Assembly (NCBI GenBank): GCA_963580455.1
Contig: OY756968.1
Coordinates: 24,955,996 to 25,019,995 of the forward strand
Length of the DNA stretch: 64,000 nucleotides
From: Euonymus europaeus
Taxonomy: Eukaryota; Streptophyta; Magnoliopsida; Celastrales; Celastraceae
Reading direction: 5' to 3'
This document shows, one piece after another, positions 37,370-49,998 of the stretch (positions within the stretch are counted from its first letter, which is position 1; each line of letters opens with the position of its first letter). The position numbers and the translations under genes are program-made. Under the pieces are notes generated by a model. The model saw nothing but the letters and a program-made list of their open reading frames with translations. It did no database searches and was not told the origin of the DNA.

Positions 37370-40300
37370 CGAGTTCTGAATTCGTTGATTTTTAGCTTGA
37401 TTTCACACTACTTTTCGAGCTCTACAATCCTGGCTTTTCGGATTTTTATTTCAGAACTCGTGGCTAGTAGGTCTCGTTTCACCTAGTTAGCCGCGAAATG
37501 TGGTTTCTTTACGTAAACGGTTTTATGAATATTCGTTGACTCTGAGTTCTGAATTCGGTGATTTTTAGCTTGATTTCACACTACTTTTCGAGCTCTACAA
37601 TCCTGGCGTTTCGGATTTTTATTTCAGAACTCGTGGCTAGTAGGTCTTGTTTCACCTAGTTAGCTGCGAAATGTGGTTTCTTTACGTAAACGGTTTTATG
37701 AATATCTGTTGACTCCGAGTTCTGAATTCGGTGACTTTTAGCTTGATTTCACACTACTTTTCGAGCTCTACAATCCTGGCATTTCGGATTTTGATTTCAG
37801 AACTCGTGGCTAGTAGGTCTCGTTTCACCTAGTTAGCCGCGAAATGTGGTTTCTTTACGTAAACGGTTTTATGAATATTCGTTGACTCCGAGTTCTGAAT
37901 TCGGTGATTTTTAGCTTGATTTCACACTACTTTTCGAGCTCTACAATCCTGGCTTTTCGGATTTTTATTTCAGAACTCGTGGCTAGTAGGTCTCGTTTCA
38001 CCTAGTTAGCCGCGAAATGTGGTTTCTTTACGTAAACGGTTTTATGAATGTCTGTTGACTCCGAGTTCTGAATTCGGTGATTTTTAGCTTGATTTCACAC
38101 TACTTTTCCAGCTCTACAATCCTGGTGTTTCGGATTTTGATTTCAGAACTCGTGGCTAGTAGGTCTCGTTTCACCTAGTTTGCCGCCAAATGTGGTTTCT
38201 TTACGTAAACGGTTTTATGAATATTCGTTAACTCCGAGTTCTGAATTCGGTGATTTTTAGCTTGATTTCACACTACTTTTCGAGCTCTACCATCCTGGAG
38301 TTTCGGATTTTTATTTCAGAACTCGTGGCTAGTAGGTCTCGTTTCACCTAGTTAGCCGCGAAATGTGGTTTCTTTACGTAAACGGTTTTATGAATATTCG
38401 TTGACTCCGAGTTCTGAATTCGGTGATTTTTAGCTTGATTTCACACTACTTTTCGAGCTCTACAATCCTGGCTTTTCGGATTTTTATTTCAGAACTCGTG
38501 GCTAGTAGGTCTCGTTTCACCTAGTTAGCCGCGAAATGTGGTTTCTTTACGTAAACGGTTTTATGAATGTCTGTTGACTCCGAGTTCTGAATTCGGTGAT
38601 TTTTAGCTTGATTTCACACTACTTTTCCAGCTCTACAATCCTGGTGTTTCGGATTTTGATTTCAGAACTCGTGGCTAGTAGGTCTCGTTTCACCTAGTTT
38701 GCCGCCAAATGTGGTTTCTTTACGTAAACGGTTTTATGAATATTCGTTAACTCCGAGTTCTGAATTCGGTGATTTTTAGCTTGATTTCACACTACTTTTC
38801 GAGCTCTACCATCCTGGAGTTTCGGATTTTTATTTCAGAACTCGTGGCTAGTAGGTCTCGTTTCACCTAGTTAGCTGCGAAATGTGGTTTCTTTACGTAA
38901 ACGGTTTTATGAATATCTGTTGACTCCGAGTTCTGAATTCGGTGATTTTTAGCTTGATTTCACACTACTTTTCGAGCTCTACAATCCTGGCATTTCGGAT
39001 TTTGATTTCAGAACTCGTGGCTAGTAGGTCTCGTTTCACCTAGTTAGCCGCGAAATGTGGTTTCTTTACGTAAACGGTTTTATGAATATTCGTTGACTCC
39101 GAGTTCTGAATTCGTTGATTTTTAGCTTGATTTCACACTACTTTTCGAGCTCTACAATCCTGGCTTTTCGGATTTTTATTTCAGAACTCGTGGCTAGTAG
39201 GTCTCGTTTCACCTAGTTAGCCGCGAAATGTGGTTTCTTTACGTAAACGGTTTTATGAATATTCGTTGACTCTGAGTTCTGAATTCGGTGATTTTTAGCT
39301 TGATTTCACACTACTTTTCGAGCTCTACAATCCTGGCGTTTCGGATTTTTATTTCAGAACTCGTGGCTAGTAGGTCTTGTTTCACCTAGTTAGCTGCGAA
39401 ATGTGGTTTCTTTACGTAAACGGTTTTATGAATATCTGTTGACTCCGAGTTCTGAATTCGGTGACTTTTAGCTTGATTTCACACTACTTTTCGAGCTCTA
39501 CAATCCTGGCATTTCGGATTTTGATTTCAGAACTCGTGGCTAGTAGGTCTCGTTTCACCTAGTTAGCCGCGAAATGTGGTTTCTTTACGTAAACGGTTTT
39601 ATGAATATTCGTTGACTCCGAGTTCTGAATTCGGTGATTTTTAGCTTGATTTCACACTACTTTTCGAGCTCTACAATCCTGGCTTTTCGGATTTTTATTT
39701 CAGAACTCGTGGCTAGTAGGTCTCGTTTCACCTAGTTAGCCGCGAAATGTGGTTTCTTTACGTAAACGGTTTTATGAATGTCTGTTGACTCCGAGTTCTG
39801 AATTCGGTGATTTTTAGCTTGATTTCACACTACTTTTCCAGCTCTACAATCCTGGTGTTTCGGATTTTGATTTCAGAACTCGTGGCTAGTAGGTCTCGTT
39901 TCACCTAGTTTGCCGCCAAATGTGGTTTCTTTACGTAAACGGTTTTATGAATATTCGTTAACTCCGAGTTCTGAATTCGGTGATTTTTAGCTTGATTTCA
40001 CACTACTTTTCGAGCTCTACCATCCTGGAGTTTCGGATTTTTATTTCAGAACTCGTGGCTAGTAGGTCTCGTTTCACCTAGTTAGCTGCGAAATGTGGTT
40101 TCTTTACGTAAACGGTTTTATGAATATCTGTTGACTCCGAGTTCTGAATTCGGTGATTTTTAGCTTGATTTCACACTACTTTTCGATCTCTACAATCCTG
40201 GCATTTCGGATTTTGATTTCAGAACTCGTGGCTAGTAGGTCTCGTTTCACCTAGTTAGCCGCGAAATGTGGTTTCTTTACGTAAACGGTTTTATGAATAT

Positions 40301-40483
40301 TCGTTGACTCCGAGTTCTGAATTCGTTGATTTTTAGCTTGATTTCACACTACTTTTCGAGCTCTACAATCCTGGCTTTTCGGATTTTTATTTCAGAACTC
40401 GTGGCTAGTAGGTCTCGTTTCACCTAGTTAGCCGCGAAATGTGGTTTCTTTACGTAAACGGTTTTATGAATATCCGTTGACTC
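36332..40483. repeat. 7-monomer tandem HOR (1211 bp) with register shift
   Basis: The repeat is a-b-c-d-e-f-g: a, gactctgag edge with gtcttg and gctgcg; b, ggtgactttt; c, ggctttt with gaatgtctg; d, C-type with cgttaactcc; e, ctaccatcc with ctggag and gctgcg; f, ggcatt; g, gaattcgttgat with ggctttt. The observed order over 24 units is abcdefg, abcd, an e/b chimera, cd, efg, abcdefg. Copies are nearly identical. The gaatgtctg marker lies near 36837, 38048, 38567 and 39778 (steps of 7, 3 and 7 units). Confidence 0.88.
38235..38407. repeat. chimeric e/b monomer, unequal-exchange junction
   Basis: The left part is type e (ctaccatcc, ctggagttt, tttttattt). The right part has gttagccgcg and tattcg, as in type b, and the next unit is type c, exactly what normally follows b. 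A single out-of-register crossover between e in one copy and b in another therefore explains both this unit and the extra three units of the local HOR. The breakpoint lies between p78 (T, e-like) and p123 (C, b-like). Confidence 0.78.
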
Positions 40484-42732
40484 CGAGTTCTGAATTCGGT
40501 GATTTTTAGCTTGATTTCACACTACTTTTCGAGCTCTACAATCCGGGCATTTCGGATTTTAATTTCAGAACTCGTGGCTAGTAGGTCTCGTTTCACCTAG
40601 TTAGCCGCGAAATATGGTTTCTTTACGTAAACGATTTTATGAATATCCGTTGACTCCGAGTTCTGAATTCGGTGATTTTTAGCTTGATTTCACACTAATT
40701 TTCGAGCTCTACAATCCTGGCATTTCGGATTTTGATTTCAGAACTTGTGGCTAGTAGGTCTCGTTTCACCTAGTTAGCCGCGAAATGTGGTTTCTTTACG
40801 TAAACGGTTTTATGAATATTCGTTGACTCCGAGTTCTGAATTCGGTGATTTTTAGCTTGATTTCACACTACTTTTCGAGCTCTACAATCCTGGCTTTTCG
40901 GATTTTTATTTCAGAACTCGTGGCTAGTAGGTCTCGTTTCACCTAGTTAGCTGCGAAATGTGGTTTCTTTACGTAAACGGTTTTATGAATATCAGTTGAC
41001 TCCGAGTTCTGAATTCGGTGACTTTTAGCTTGATTTCACACTACTTTTCGAGCTCTACAATCCTGGCATTTCGGATTTTGATTTCAGAACTCGTGGCTAG
41101 TAGGTCTCGTTTCACCTAGTTAGCCGCGAAATGTGGTTTCTTTACGTAAACGGTTTTATGAATATTCGTTGACTCCGAGTTCTGAATTCGGTGATTTTTA
41201 GCTTGATTTCACACTACTTTTCGAGCTCTACAATCCTGGCTTTTCGGATTTTTATTTCAGAACTCGTGGCTAGTAGGTCTCGTTTCACCTAGTTAGCCGA
41301 GAAATGTGGTTTCTTTACGTAAACGGTTTTATGAATATCTGTTGACTCCGAGTTCTGAATTCGGTGATTTTTAGCTTGATTTCACACTACTTTTCCAGCT
41401 CTACAATCCTGGTGTTTCGGATTTTGATTTCAGAACTCGTGGCTAGTAGGTCTCATTTCACCTAATTTGCCGCCAAATGTGGTTTCTTTACGTAAACGGT
41501 TTTATGAATATTCGTTGACTCCGAGTTCTGAATTCGGTGATTTTTAGCTTGATTTCACACTACTTTTCGAGCTCTACAATCCTGGCTTTTCGGATTTTTA
41601 TTTCAGAACTCGTGGCTAGTAGGTCTCGTTTCACCTAGTTAGCTGTGAAATGTGGTTTCTTTACGTAAACGGTTTTATGAATATCTGTTGACTCCGAGTT
41701 CTGAATTCGGTGACTTTTAGCTTGATTTCACACTACTTTTCGAGCTCTACAATCCTGGCATTTCGGATTTTGATTTCAGAACTCGTGGCTAGTAGGTCTC
41801 GTTTCACCTAGTTAGCCGCGAAATGTGGTTTCTTTACGTAAACGGTTTTATGAATATTCGTTGACTCCGAGTTCTGAATTCGGTGATTTTTAGCTTGATT
41901 TCACACTACTTTTCGAGCTCTACAATCCTGGCTTTTCGGATTTTTATTTCAGAACTCGTGGCTAGTAGGTCTCGTTTCACCTAGTTAGCCGCGAAATGTG
42001 GTTTCTTTACGTAAACGGTTTTATGAATATCTGTTGACTCCGAGTTCTGAATTCGGTGATTTTTAGCTTGATTTCACACTACTTTTCCAGCTCTACAATC
42101 CTGGTGTTTCGGATTTTGATTTCAGAACTCGTGGCTAGTAGGTCTCATTTCACCTAGTTTGCCGCCAAATGTGGTTTCTTTACGTAAACGGTTTTATGAA
42201 TATTCGTTGACTCCGAGTTCTGAATTCGGTGATTTTTAGCTTGATTTCACACTACTTTTCGAGCTCTACAATCCTGGCGTTTCGGATTTTTATTTCAGAA
42301 CTCGTGGCTAGTAGGTCTCGTTTCACCTAGTTAGCTGCGAAATGTGGTTTCTTTACGTAAAGGGTTTTATGAATATCTGTTGACTCCGAGTTCTGAATTC
42401 GGTGATTTTTAGCTTGATTTCACACTACTTTTCGAGCTCTACAATCCTGGCATTTCGGATTTTGATTTCAGAACTCGTGGCTAGTAGGTCTCGTTTCACC
42501 TAGTTAGCCGCGAAATGTGGTTTCTTTACGTAAACGGTTTTATGAATATTCGTTGACTCCGAGTTCTGAATTCGGTGATTTTTAGCTTGATTTCACACTA
42601 CTTTTCGAGCTCTACAATCCTGGCTTTTCGGATTTTTATTTCAGAACTCGTGGCTAGTAGGTCTCGTTTCACCTAGTTAGCCGCGAAATGTGGTTTCTTT
42701 ACGTAAACGGTTTTATGAATATCCGTTGACTC

Positions 42733-43424
42733 CGAGTTCTGAATTCGGTGATTTTTAGCTTGATTTCACACTACTTTTTGACCTCTACAATCATGGCGTT
42801 ACTGATTTTGATTTCAGAACTCGTGGCTAGTAGGTCTCGTTTCACATAATTAGCCGCAAAATGTGGTTTCTTTACGTAAACGGTTTTATGAATATCCGTT
42901 GACTCCGAGTTCTGAATTCTGTGATTTTTAGCTTGATTTCACACTAATTTTCGAGCTCTACAATCCTGACATTTCGAATTTTGATTTCAGAACTCGTGGC
43001 TAATAGGTCTCGTTTCACCTAGTTAGCCGCGAAATGTGGTTTCTTTACGTAAACGGTTTTATGAATATTCGTTGACTCCGAGTTCTGAATTCGGTGATTT
43101 TTATCTTGATTTCACACTACTTTTCAAGCTCTACAATCCTGGCATTTTGGATTTTGATTTCACAACTCGTGGCTAGTTGGTCTTGTTTCACCAAGTTAGC
43201 CACGAAATGTGGTTTCTTTACGTAAACGGTTTTATGAATATCCGTTTACTCCGAGTTCTGAATTCGGTGATTTTTAGCTTGATTTCACACTACTTTTCGA
43301 GCTCTACAATCCTGGCGTTTCGGATTTTGATTTCAGAACTCCTGGCTAGTATGTCTCGTTTCACCTAGTTAGCCGCGAAATGTGGTTTCTTTATGTAAAC
43401 GGTTTTATGAATATCCGTTGACTC
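42733..43424. repeat. diverged units at a domain boundary
   Basis: Units at 42733, 42906, 43079 and 43252 carry many private changes. The one at 43079-43251 has at least nine differences from the common unit: tttttatcttg, ttttcaagctct, cattttgg, ttcacaactcg, ctagttgg, gtcttg, caccaagttag, gccacg and cgtttactcc. The left-hand HOR types stop here, and the right-hand markers ttctgtgat and ctaatagg start here. Such a patch fits an old domain edge that recent homogenisation has not reached. It also removes two usual stop codons (see the rejected ORF). Confidence 0.75.
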
Positions 43425-43597
43425 CGTGTTCTGAATTCGGTGATTTTTAGCTTGATTTCACACTAATTTTCGAGCTCTACAATCCTGGTGTTTCGGATTT
43501 TGATTTCAGAACTCGTGGCTAGTTGGTCTCTTTTCACCTAGTTAGCCGCGAAATGTGGTTTCTTTACATAAACGGTTTTATGAATATCCGTTGACTC

Positions 43598-46500
43598 CGA
43601 GTTCTGAATTCGGTGATTTTTAGTTTGATTTCACACTACTTTTCGGGCTCTACAATCCTGGCGTTTCGGATTTTGATTTCAGAACTCGTGGCTAGTAGGT
43701 CTCGTTTCACCTAGTTAGCCGCGAAATGTGGTTTTTTTATGTAAACGGTTTTATGAATATTCGTTGACTCCGTGTTCTGAATTCGGTGATTTTTAGCTTG
43801 ATTTCACACTAATTTTCGAGCTCTACAATCCTGGTGTTTCGGATTTTGATTTCAGAACTCGTGGCTAGTAGGTCTCGTTTCACCTAGTTAGCCGCGAAAT
43901 TTGGTTTCTTTACGTAAACGGTTTTATGAATATCCGTTGACTCCGAGTTCTGAATTCGGTGATTTTTAGTTTGATTTCACACTACTTTTCGAGCTCTACA
44001 ATCCTGGTGTTTCGGATTTTGATTTCAGAACTCGTGGCTAGTAGGTCTCGTTTCACCTAGTTTGCCGCCAAATGTGGTTTCTTTACGTAAACGGTTTTAT
44101 AAATATCTGTTGACTCCGAGTTCTGAATTCGGTGATTTTTAGCTTGATTTCACACTACTTTTCGAGCTCTACAATCCGGGCATTTCGGATTTTGATTTCA
44201 GAACTCCTGGCTAGTAGGTCTCGTTTCACCTAGTTAGTCGCGAAATATGGTTTCTTTATGTAAACGGTTTTATGAATATCCGTTGACTCCGAGTTCTGAA
44301 TTCGGTGATTTTTAGCTTGATTTCACACTAATTTTCGAGCTCTACAATCCTGGCATTTCGGATTTTGATTTCAGAACTCGTGGCTAGTAGGTCTCGTTTC
44401 ACCTAGTTAGCCGCGAAATGTGGTTTCTTTACGTAAACGGTTTTATGAATATTCGTTGACTCCGAGTTCTGAATTCGGTGATTTTTAGCTTGATTACACA
44501 CTACTTTTCGAGCTTTACAATCCTGGCGTTTCGGATTTTTATTTCAGAACTCGTGGCTAGTAGGTCTCGTTTCACCTAGTTAGCCGCGAAATGTGGTTTC
44601 TTTACGTAAACGGTTTTATGAATATCTGTTGACTCCGAGTTGTGAATTCGGTGATTTTTAGCTTGATTTCACACTACTTTTCGAGCTCTACAATCCTGGT
44701 ATTTCGGATTTTGATTTCAGAACTCGTGGCTAGTAGGTCTCGTTTCACCTAGTTAGCCGCGAAATGTTGTTTCTTTACGTAAACGGTTTTTTGAATATTC
44801 GTTGACTCCGAGTTCTGAATTCGGTGATTTTTAGTTTGATTTCACACTACTTTTCGAGCTCTACAATCCTGGCATTTCGGATTTTTATTTCAGAACTCGT
44901 GGCTAGTAGGTCTCGTTTCACCTAGTTAGCCGCGAAATGTGGTTTCTTTATGTAAACGGTTTTATGAATATCCGTTGACTCCGTGTTCTGAATTCGGTGA
45001 TTTTTAGCTTGATTTCAAACTAATTTTCGAGCTCTACAATCCTGGTGTTTCGGATTTTGATTTCAGAACTCGTGGCTCGTTGGTCTTGTTTCACCTAGTT
45101 AGCCGCGAAATGTGGTTTCTTTACGTAAACGGTTTTATGAATATCCGTTGACTCCGAGTTCTGAATTCGGTGATTTTTAGTTTGATTTCACACTACTTTT
45201 CGAGCTCTACAATCCTGGCATTTCTTATTTTGATTCCAGAACACGTGGCTAGTTGGTCTTGTTTCACCTAGTTAGACGCGAAATGTGGTTTCTTTACGTA
45301 AAAGGTTTTATGAATATCCGTTGACTCCGAGTTCTGAATTCGGTGATTTTTAGCTTGATTTCACACTAATTTTCGAGCTCTACAATCCTGGTGTTTCGGA
45401 TTTTGATTTCAGAACTCGTGGCTAGTAGGTCTCGATTCACCTAGTTAGCCGCGAAATGTGGTTTCTTTACGTAAACGGTTTTATGAATATCCGTTGACTC
45501 CGAGTTCTGAATTCGGTGATTTTTAGCTTGATTTCACACTACTTTTCGAGCTCTACAATCCTGGTGTTTCGGATTTTGATTTCAGAACTCGTGGCTAGTT
45601 GGTCTTGTTTCACCTAGTTAGCCGCGAAATGTGGTTTCTTTACATAAACGGTTTTATGAATATCCGTTGACTCCGAGTTCTGAATTCGGTGATTTTTAGT
45701 TTGATTTCACACTACTTTTCGGGCTCTACAATCCTGGCGTTTCGGATTTTGATTTCAGAACTCGTGGCTAGTAGGTCTCGTTTCACCTAGTTAGCCGCGA
45801 AATGTGGTTTTTTTATGTAAACGGTTTTATGAATATTCGTTGACTCCGTGTTCTGAATTCGGTGATTTTTAGCTTGATTTCACACTAATTTTCGAGCTCT
45901 ACAATCCTGGTGTTTCGGATTTTGATTTCAGAACTCGTGGCTAGTAGGTCTCGTTTCACCTAGTTAGCCGCGAAATTTGGTTTCTTTACGTAAACGGTTT
46001 TATGAATATCCGTTGACTCCGAGTTCTGAATTCGGTGATTTTTAGCTTGATTTCACACTACTTTTCGAGCTCTACAATCCTGGTGTTTCGGATTTTGATT
46101 TCAGAACTCGTGGCTAGTAGGTCTCGTTTCACCTAGTTTGCCGCCAAATGTGGTTTCTTTATGTAAACGGTTTTATGAATATCTGTTGACTCCGAGTTCT
46201 GAATTCGGTGATTTTTAGCTTGATTTCACACTACTTTTCGAGCTCTACAATCCGGGCATTTCGGATTTTGATTTCAGAACTCATGGCTAGTAGGTCTCGT
46301 TTCACCTAGTTAGTCGCGAAATATGGTTTCTTTATGTAAACGGTTTTATGAATATCCGTTGACTCCGAGTTCTGATTTCGGTGATTTTTAGCTTGATTTC
46401 ACACTACTTTTCGAGCTCTACAATCCTGGAATTTCGGATTTTGATTTCAGAACTCGTGGCTAGTAGGTCTCGTTTCACCTAGTTAGCCGCGAAATGTGGT

Positions 46501-47576
46501 TTCTTTACGTAAACGGTTTTATGAATATTCGTTGACTCCGAGTTCTGAATTCGGTGATTTTTAGCTTGATTTCACACTACTTTTCGAGCTTTACAGTCCT
46601 GGCGTTTCGGATTTTTATTTCAGAACTCGTGGCTAGTAGGTCTCGTTTCACCTAGTTAGCCGCGAAATGTGGTTTCTTTACGTAAACGGTTTTATGAATA
46701 TCTGTTGACTCCGAGTTTTGAATTCGGTGATTTTTAGCTTGATTTCACACTACATTTCGAGCTCTACAATCCTGGTATTTCGGATTTTGATTTCAGAACT
46801 CGTGGCTAGTAGGTCTCGTTTCACCTAGTTTGCCGCGAAATGTTGTTTCTTTACGTAAACGGTTTTATGAATATTCGTTGACTCCGAGTTCTGAATTCGG
46901 TGATTTTTAGCTTGATTTCACACTACTTTTCGAGCTCTACAATCCTGGCGTTTCGGATTTTTATTTCAGAACTCGTGGCTAGTAGGTCTCGTTTCACCTA
47001 GTTAGCCGCGAAATGTGGTTTCTTTATGTAAACGGTTTTATGAATATCCGTTGACTCCGTGTTCTGAATTCGGTGATTTTTAGCTTGATTTCACACTAAT
47101 TTTCGAGCTCTACAATCCTGGTGTTTCGGATTTTGATTTCAGAACTCGTGGCTCGTCGGTCTTGTTTCACCTAGTTAGCCGCGAAATGTGGTTTCTTTAC
47201 GTAAACGGTTTTATGAATATCCGTTGACTCCGAGTTCTGAATTCGGTGATTTTTAGTTTGATTTCACACTACTTTTCGAGCTCTACAATCCTGGCATTTC
47301 TTATTTTGATTCCAGAACACGTGGCTAGTTGGTCTTGTTTCACCTAGTTAGACGCGAAATGTGGTTTCTTTACGTAAAAGGTTTTATGAATATCCGTTGA
47401 CTCCGAGTTCTGAATTCGGTGATTTTTAGCTTGATTTCACACTAATTTTCGAGCTCTACAATCCTGGTGTTTTGGATTTTGATTTCAGAACTCGTGGCTA
47501 GTAGGTCTCGATTCACCTAGTTAGCCGCGAAATGTGGTTTCTTTACGTAAACGGTTTTATGAATATCCGTTGACTC
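43598..47576. repeat. 11-monomer block duplicated at 12-monomer offset (2076 bp)
   Basis: Units at 43598-45500 correspond to 45674-47576. The ends of the units just upstream of each copy also share tttacataaac. Markers: tcgggctct with ttttttatg; cgtgttct with aaatttgg; tttgccgcc; gttagtcgcg; cgagctttac; aaatgttg; gtggctcgt; a strongly marked unit with tttcttatt, gattccagaacacg, gttagacgcg and gtaaaagg (45155 and 47231); and gtctcgattcac. Copies differ at scattered sites, for example tcgttgg versus tcgtcgg near 45080 and 47156. Confidence 0.87.
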
Positions 47577-48614
47577 CGAGTTCTGAATTCGGTGATTTTT
47601 AGCTTGATTTCACACTACTTTTCGAGCTCTACAATCCTGGTGTTTCGGATTTTGATTTCAGAACTCGTGGCTAGTAGGTCTCGTTTCACCTAGTTTGCCG
47701 CCAAATGTGGTTTCTTTACGTAAACGGTTTTATGAATATCTGTTGACTCCGAGTGCTGAATTCGGTGATTTTTAGCTTGATTTCACACTACTTTTCGAGC
47801 TCTACAATCCGGGCATTTCGGATTTTGATTTCAGAACTCATGGCTAGTAGGTCTCGTTTCACCTAGTTAGCCGCGAAATATGGTTTCTTTACGTAAACGG
47901 TTTTATGAATATCCGTTGACTCCGAGTTCTGAATTCGGTGATTTTTTGCTTCATTTCACACTACTTTTTGAGCTCTACAATCCTGACATATCGGATTTTG
48001 ATTTCAGAACTCGTGGCTAGTAGGTCTCGTTTCACCTAGTTAGCCGCGAAATGTGGTTTCTTTACGTAAACGGTTTTATGAATATTCGTTGACTCCGAGT
48101 TCTGAATTCGGTGATTTTTAGCTTGATTTCACACTACTTTTCGAGCTCTACAATCCTGGCGTTTCGGATTTTTATTTCAGAACTCGTGGCTAGTAGGTCT
48201 CGTTTCACCTAGTTAGCCACGAAATGTGGTTTCTTTACGTAAACGGTTTTATGAATATCTGTTGACTCCGAGTTCTGAATTCGGTGATTTTTAGCTTGAT
48301 TTCACACTACTTTTCGTGCTCTACAATCCTGGCGTTTCGGATTTTTATTTCAGAACTCGTGGCTAGTAGGTCTCGTTTCACCTAGTTAGCCACGAAATGT
48401 GGTTTCTTTACGTAAACGGTTTTATGAATATCTGTTGACTCCGAGTTCTGAATTCGGTGATTTTTAGCTTGATTTCACACTACTTTTCGAGCTCTACAAT
48501 CCTGACGTTTCGGATTTTGATTTCAGAACTCGTGGCTAGTAGGTCTCGTTTCACATAGTTAGCCGCGAAATGTGGTTTCTTTACGTAAACGGTATTATGA
48601 ATATCCGTTGACTC
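47577..48614. repeat. irregular segment with a divergent unit
   Basis: Six units. The pair at 47577-47922 resembles units at 46020-46365. The unit at 47923-48095 is unusually diverged (gattttttgcttc, ctttttgag, ctgacatatcgg). Two adjacent near-identical units at 48096-48441 share ggcgtttcggattttta with gccacg and tatctg, differing in tcgagctct versus tcgtgctct. They look like a very recent single-unit duplication. Confidence 0.65.
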
Positions 48615-49652
48615 CGAGTTCTGAATTCGGTGATTTTTAGCTTGATTTCACACTACTTTTTGACCTCTACAATCCTGGCGTTACTGAGTTTGATTTCAGA
48701 ACTCGTGGCTAGTAGGTCTCGTTTCATCTAGTTAGCCGCGAAATGTGGTTTCTTTACGTAAACGGTTTTATGAATATCCGTTGACTCCGAGTTCTGAATT
48801 CTGTGATTTTTAGCTTGATTTCACACTACTTTTCGAGCTCTACAATCCTGAAATTTCGGATTTTGATTTCAGAACTCGTGGCTAATAGGTCTCGTTTCAC
48901 CTAGTTAGCCGCGAAATGTGGTTTCTTTACGTAAACGGTTTTATGAATATTCGTTGACTCCGAGTTCTGAATTCGGTGATTTTTGGCTTGATTTCACACT
49001 ACTTTTCGAGCTCTACAATCCTGGCGTTTCGGATTTTTATTTCAGAACTCGTGGCTAGTAGGTCTCGTTTCACCTACTTAGCCGCGAAATGTGGTTTCTT
49101 TACGTAAACGATATTATGAATATCCGTTGACTCCGAGTTCTGTATTCGGTGATTTTTAGCTTGATTTCACACTACTTTTTGACCTCTACAATCCTGGCGT
49201 TACTGAGTTTGATTTCAGAACTCGTGGCTAGTAGGTCTCGTTTCATCTAGTTAGCCGCGAAATGTGGTTTCTTTACGTAAACGGTTTTATGAATATCCGT
49301 TGACTCCGAGTTCTGAATTCTGTGATTTTTAGCTTAATTTCACACTACTTTTCGAGCTCTACAATCCTGAAATTTCAGATTTTGATTTCAGAACTCGTGG
49401 CTAATAGGTCTCGTTTCACCTAGTTAGCCGCGAAATGTGGTTTCTTTACGTAAACGGTTTTATGAATATTCGTTGACTCCGAGTTCTGAATTCGGTGATT
49501 TTTGGCTTGATTTCACACTACTTTTCGAGCTCTACAATCCTGGCGTTTCGGATTTTTATTTCAGAACTCGTGGCTAGTAGGTCTCGTTTCACCTAGTTAG
49601 CCACGAAATGTGGTTTCTTTACGTAAACGGTTTTATGAATATCTGTTGACTC
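48615..49652. repeat. 3-monomer tandem HOR (519 bp x2)
   Basis: Units at 48615-49133 and 49134-49652 match: T-type with gttactgagt and ttcatctag; ttctgtgat with ctgaaattt and ctaatagg; ttttggcttg with ggcgtttcggattttta. Units at 49653-50172 continue a diverged form (ctgactttt with ggtattatg, T-type, ttctgtgat). This is the shortest clean multi-monomer tandem in the window. Confidence 0.85.
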
Positions 49653-49998
49653 CGAGTTCTGAATTCGGTGATTTTTAGCTTGATTTCGCACTACTTTTCG
49701 AGCTCTACAATCCTGACTTTTCGGATTTTGATTTCAGAACTCGTGGCTAGTAGGTCTCGTTTCACCTAGTTAGCCGCGAAATGTGGTTTCTTTACGTAAA
49801 CGGTATTATGAATATCCGTTGACTCCGAGTTCTGAATTCGGTGATTTTTAGCTTGATTTCACACTACTTTTTGACCTCTACAATCCTGGCGTTACTGATT
49901 TTGATTTCAGAACTCGTGGCTAGTAGGTCTCGTTTCACCTAGTTAGCCGCGAAATGTGGTTTCTTTACGTAAACGGTTTTATGAATATCCGTTGACTC

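Larger units (their letters stand above)
33391..42905. repeat. 10-monomer block recopied with a 4-monomer expansion
   Basis: The block at 33391-35120 reappears at 40484-42905. The first five units match at a 41-monomer offset (7093 bp) and the last five at a 45-monomer offset (7785 bp). The gain is a tandem of four units: 41003-41694 and 41695-42386 share ggtgactttt; ggctttt; C-type with gtctcatttcac; and a gctgcg or gctgtg unit. End markers are cgtaaagggtttt (34571 and 42356) and a T-type unit (34948 and 42733). Confidence 0.82.

Noticed and set aside
43177..43368. Open reading frame of 63 codons on the + strand starting at TTG
   Set aside because: It lies entirely in satellite units. It is open only because local substitutions (cctag to ccaag and cgttgac to cgtttac) remove two stops that are present in ordinary units. 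There is no ATG start at its 5' end, no ribosome-site or promoter context, and no recognisable domain.
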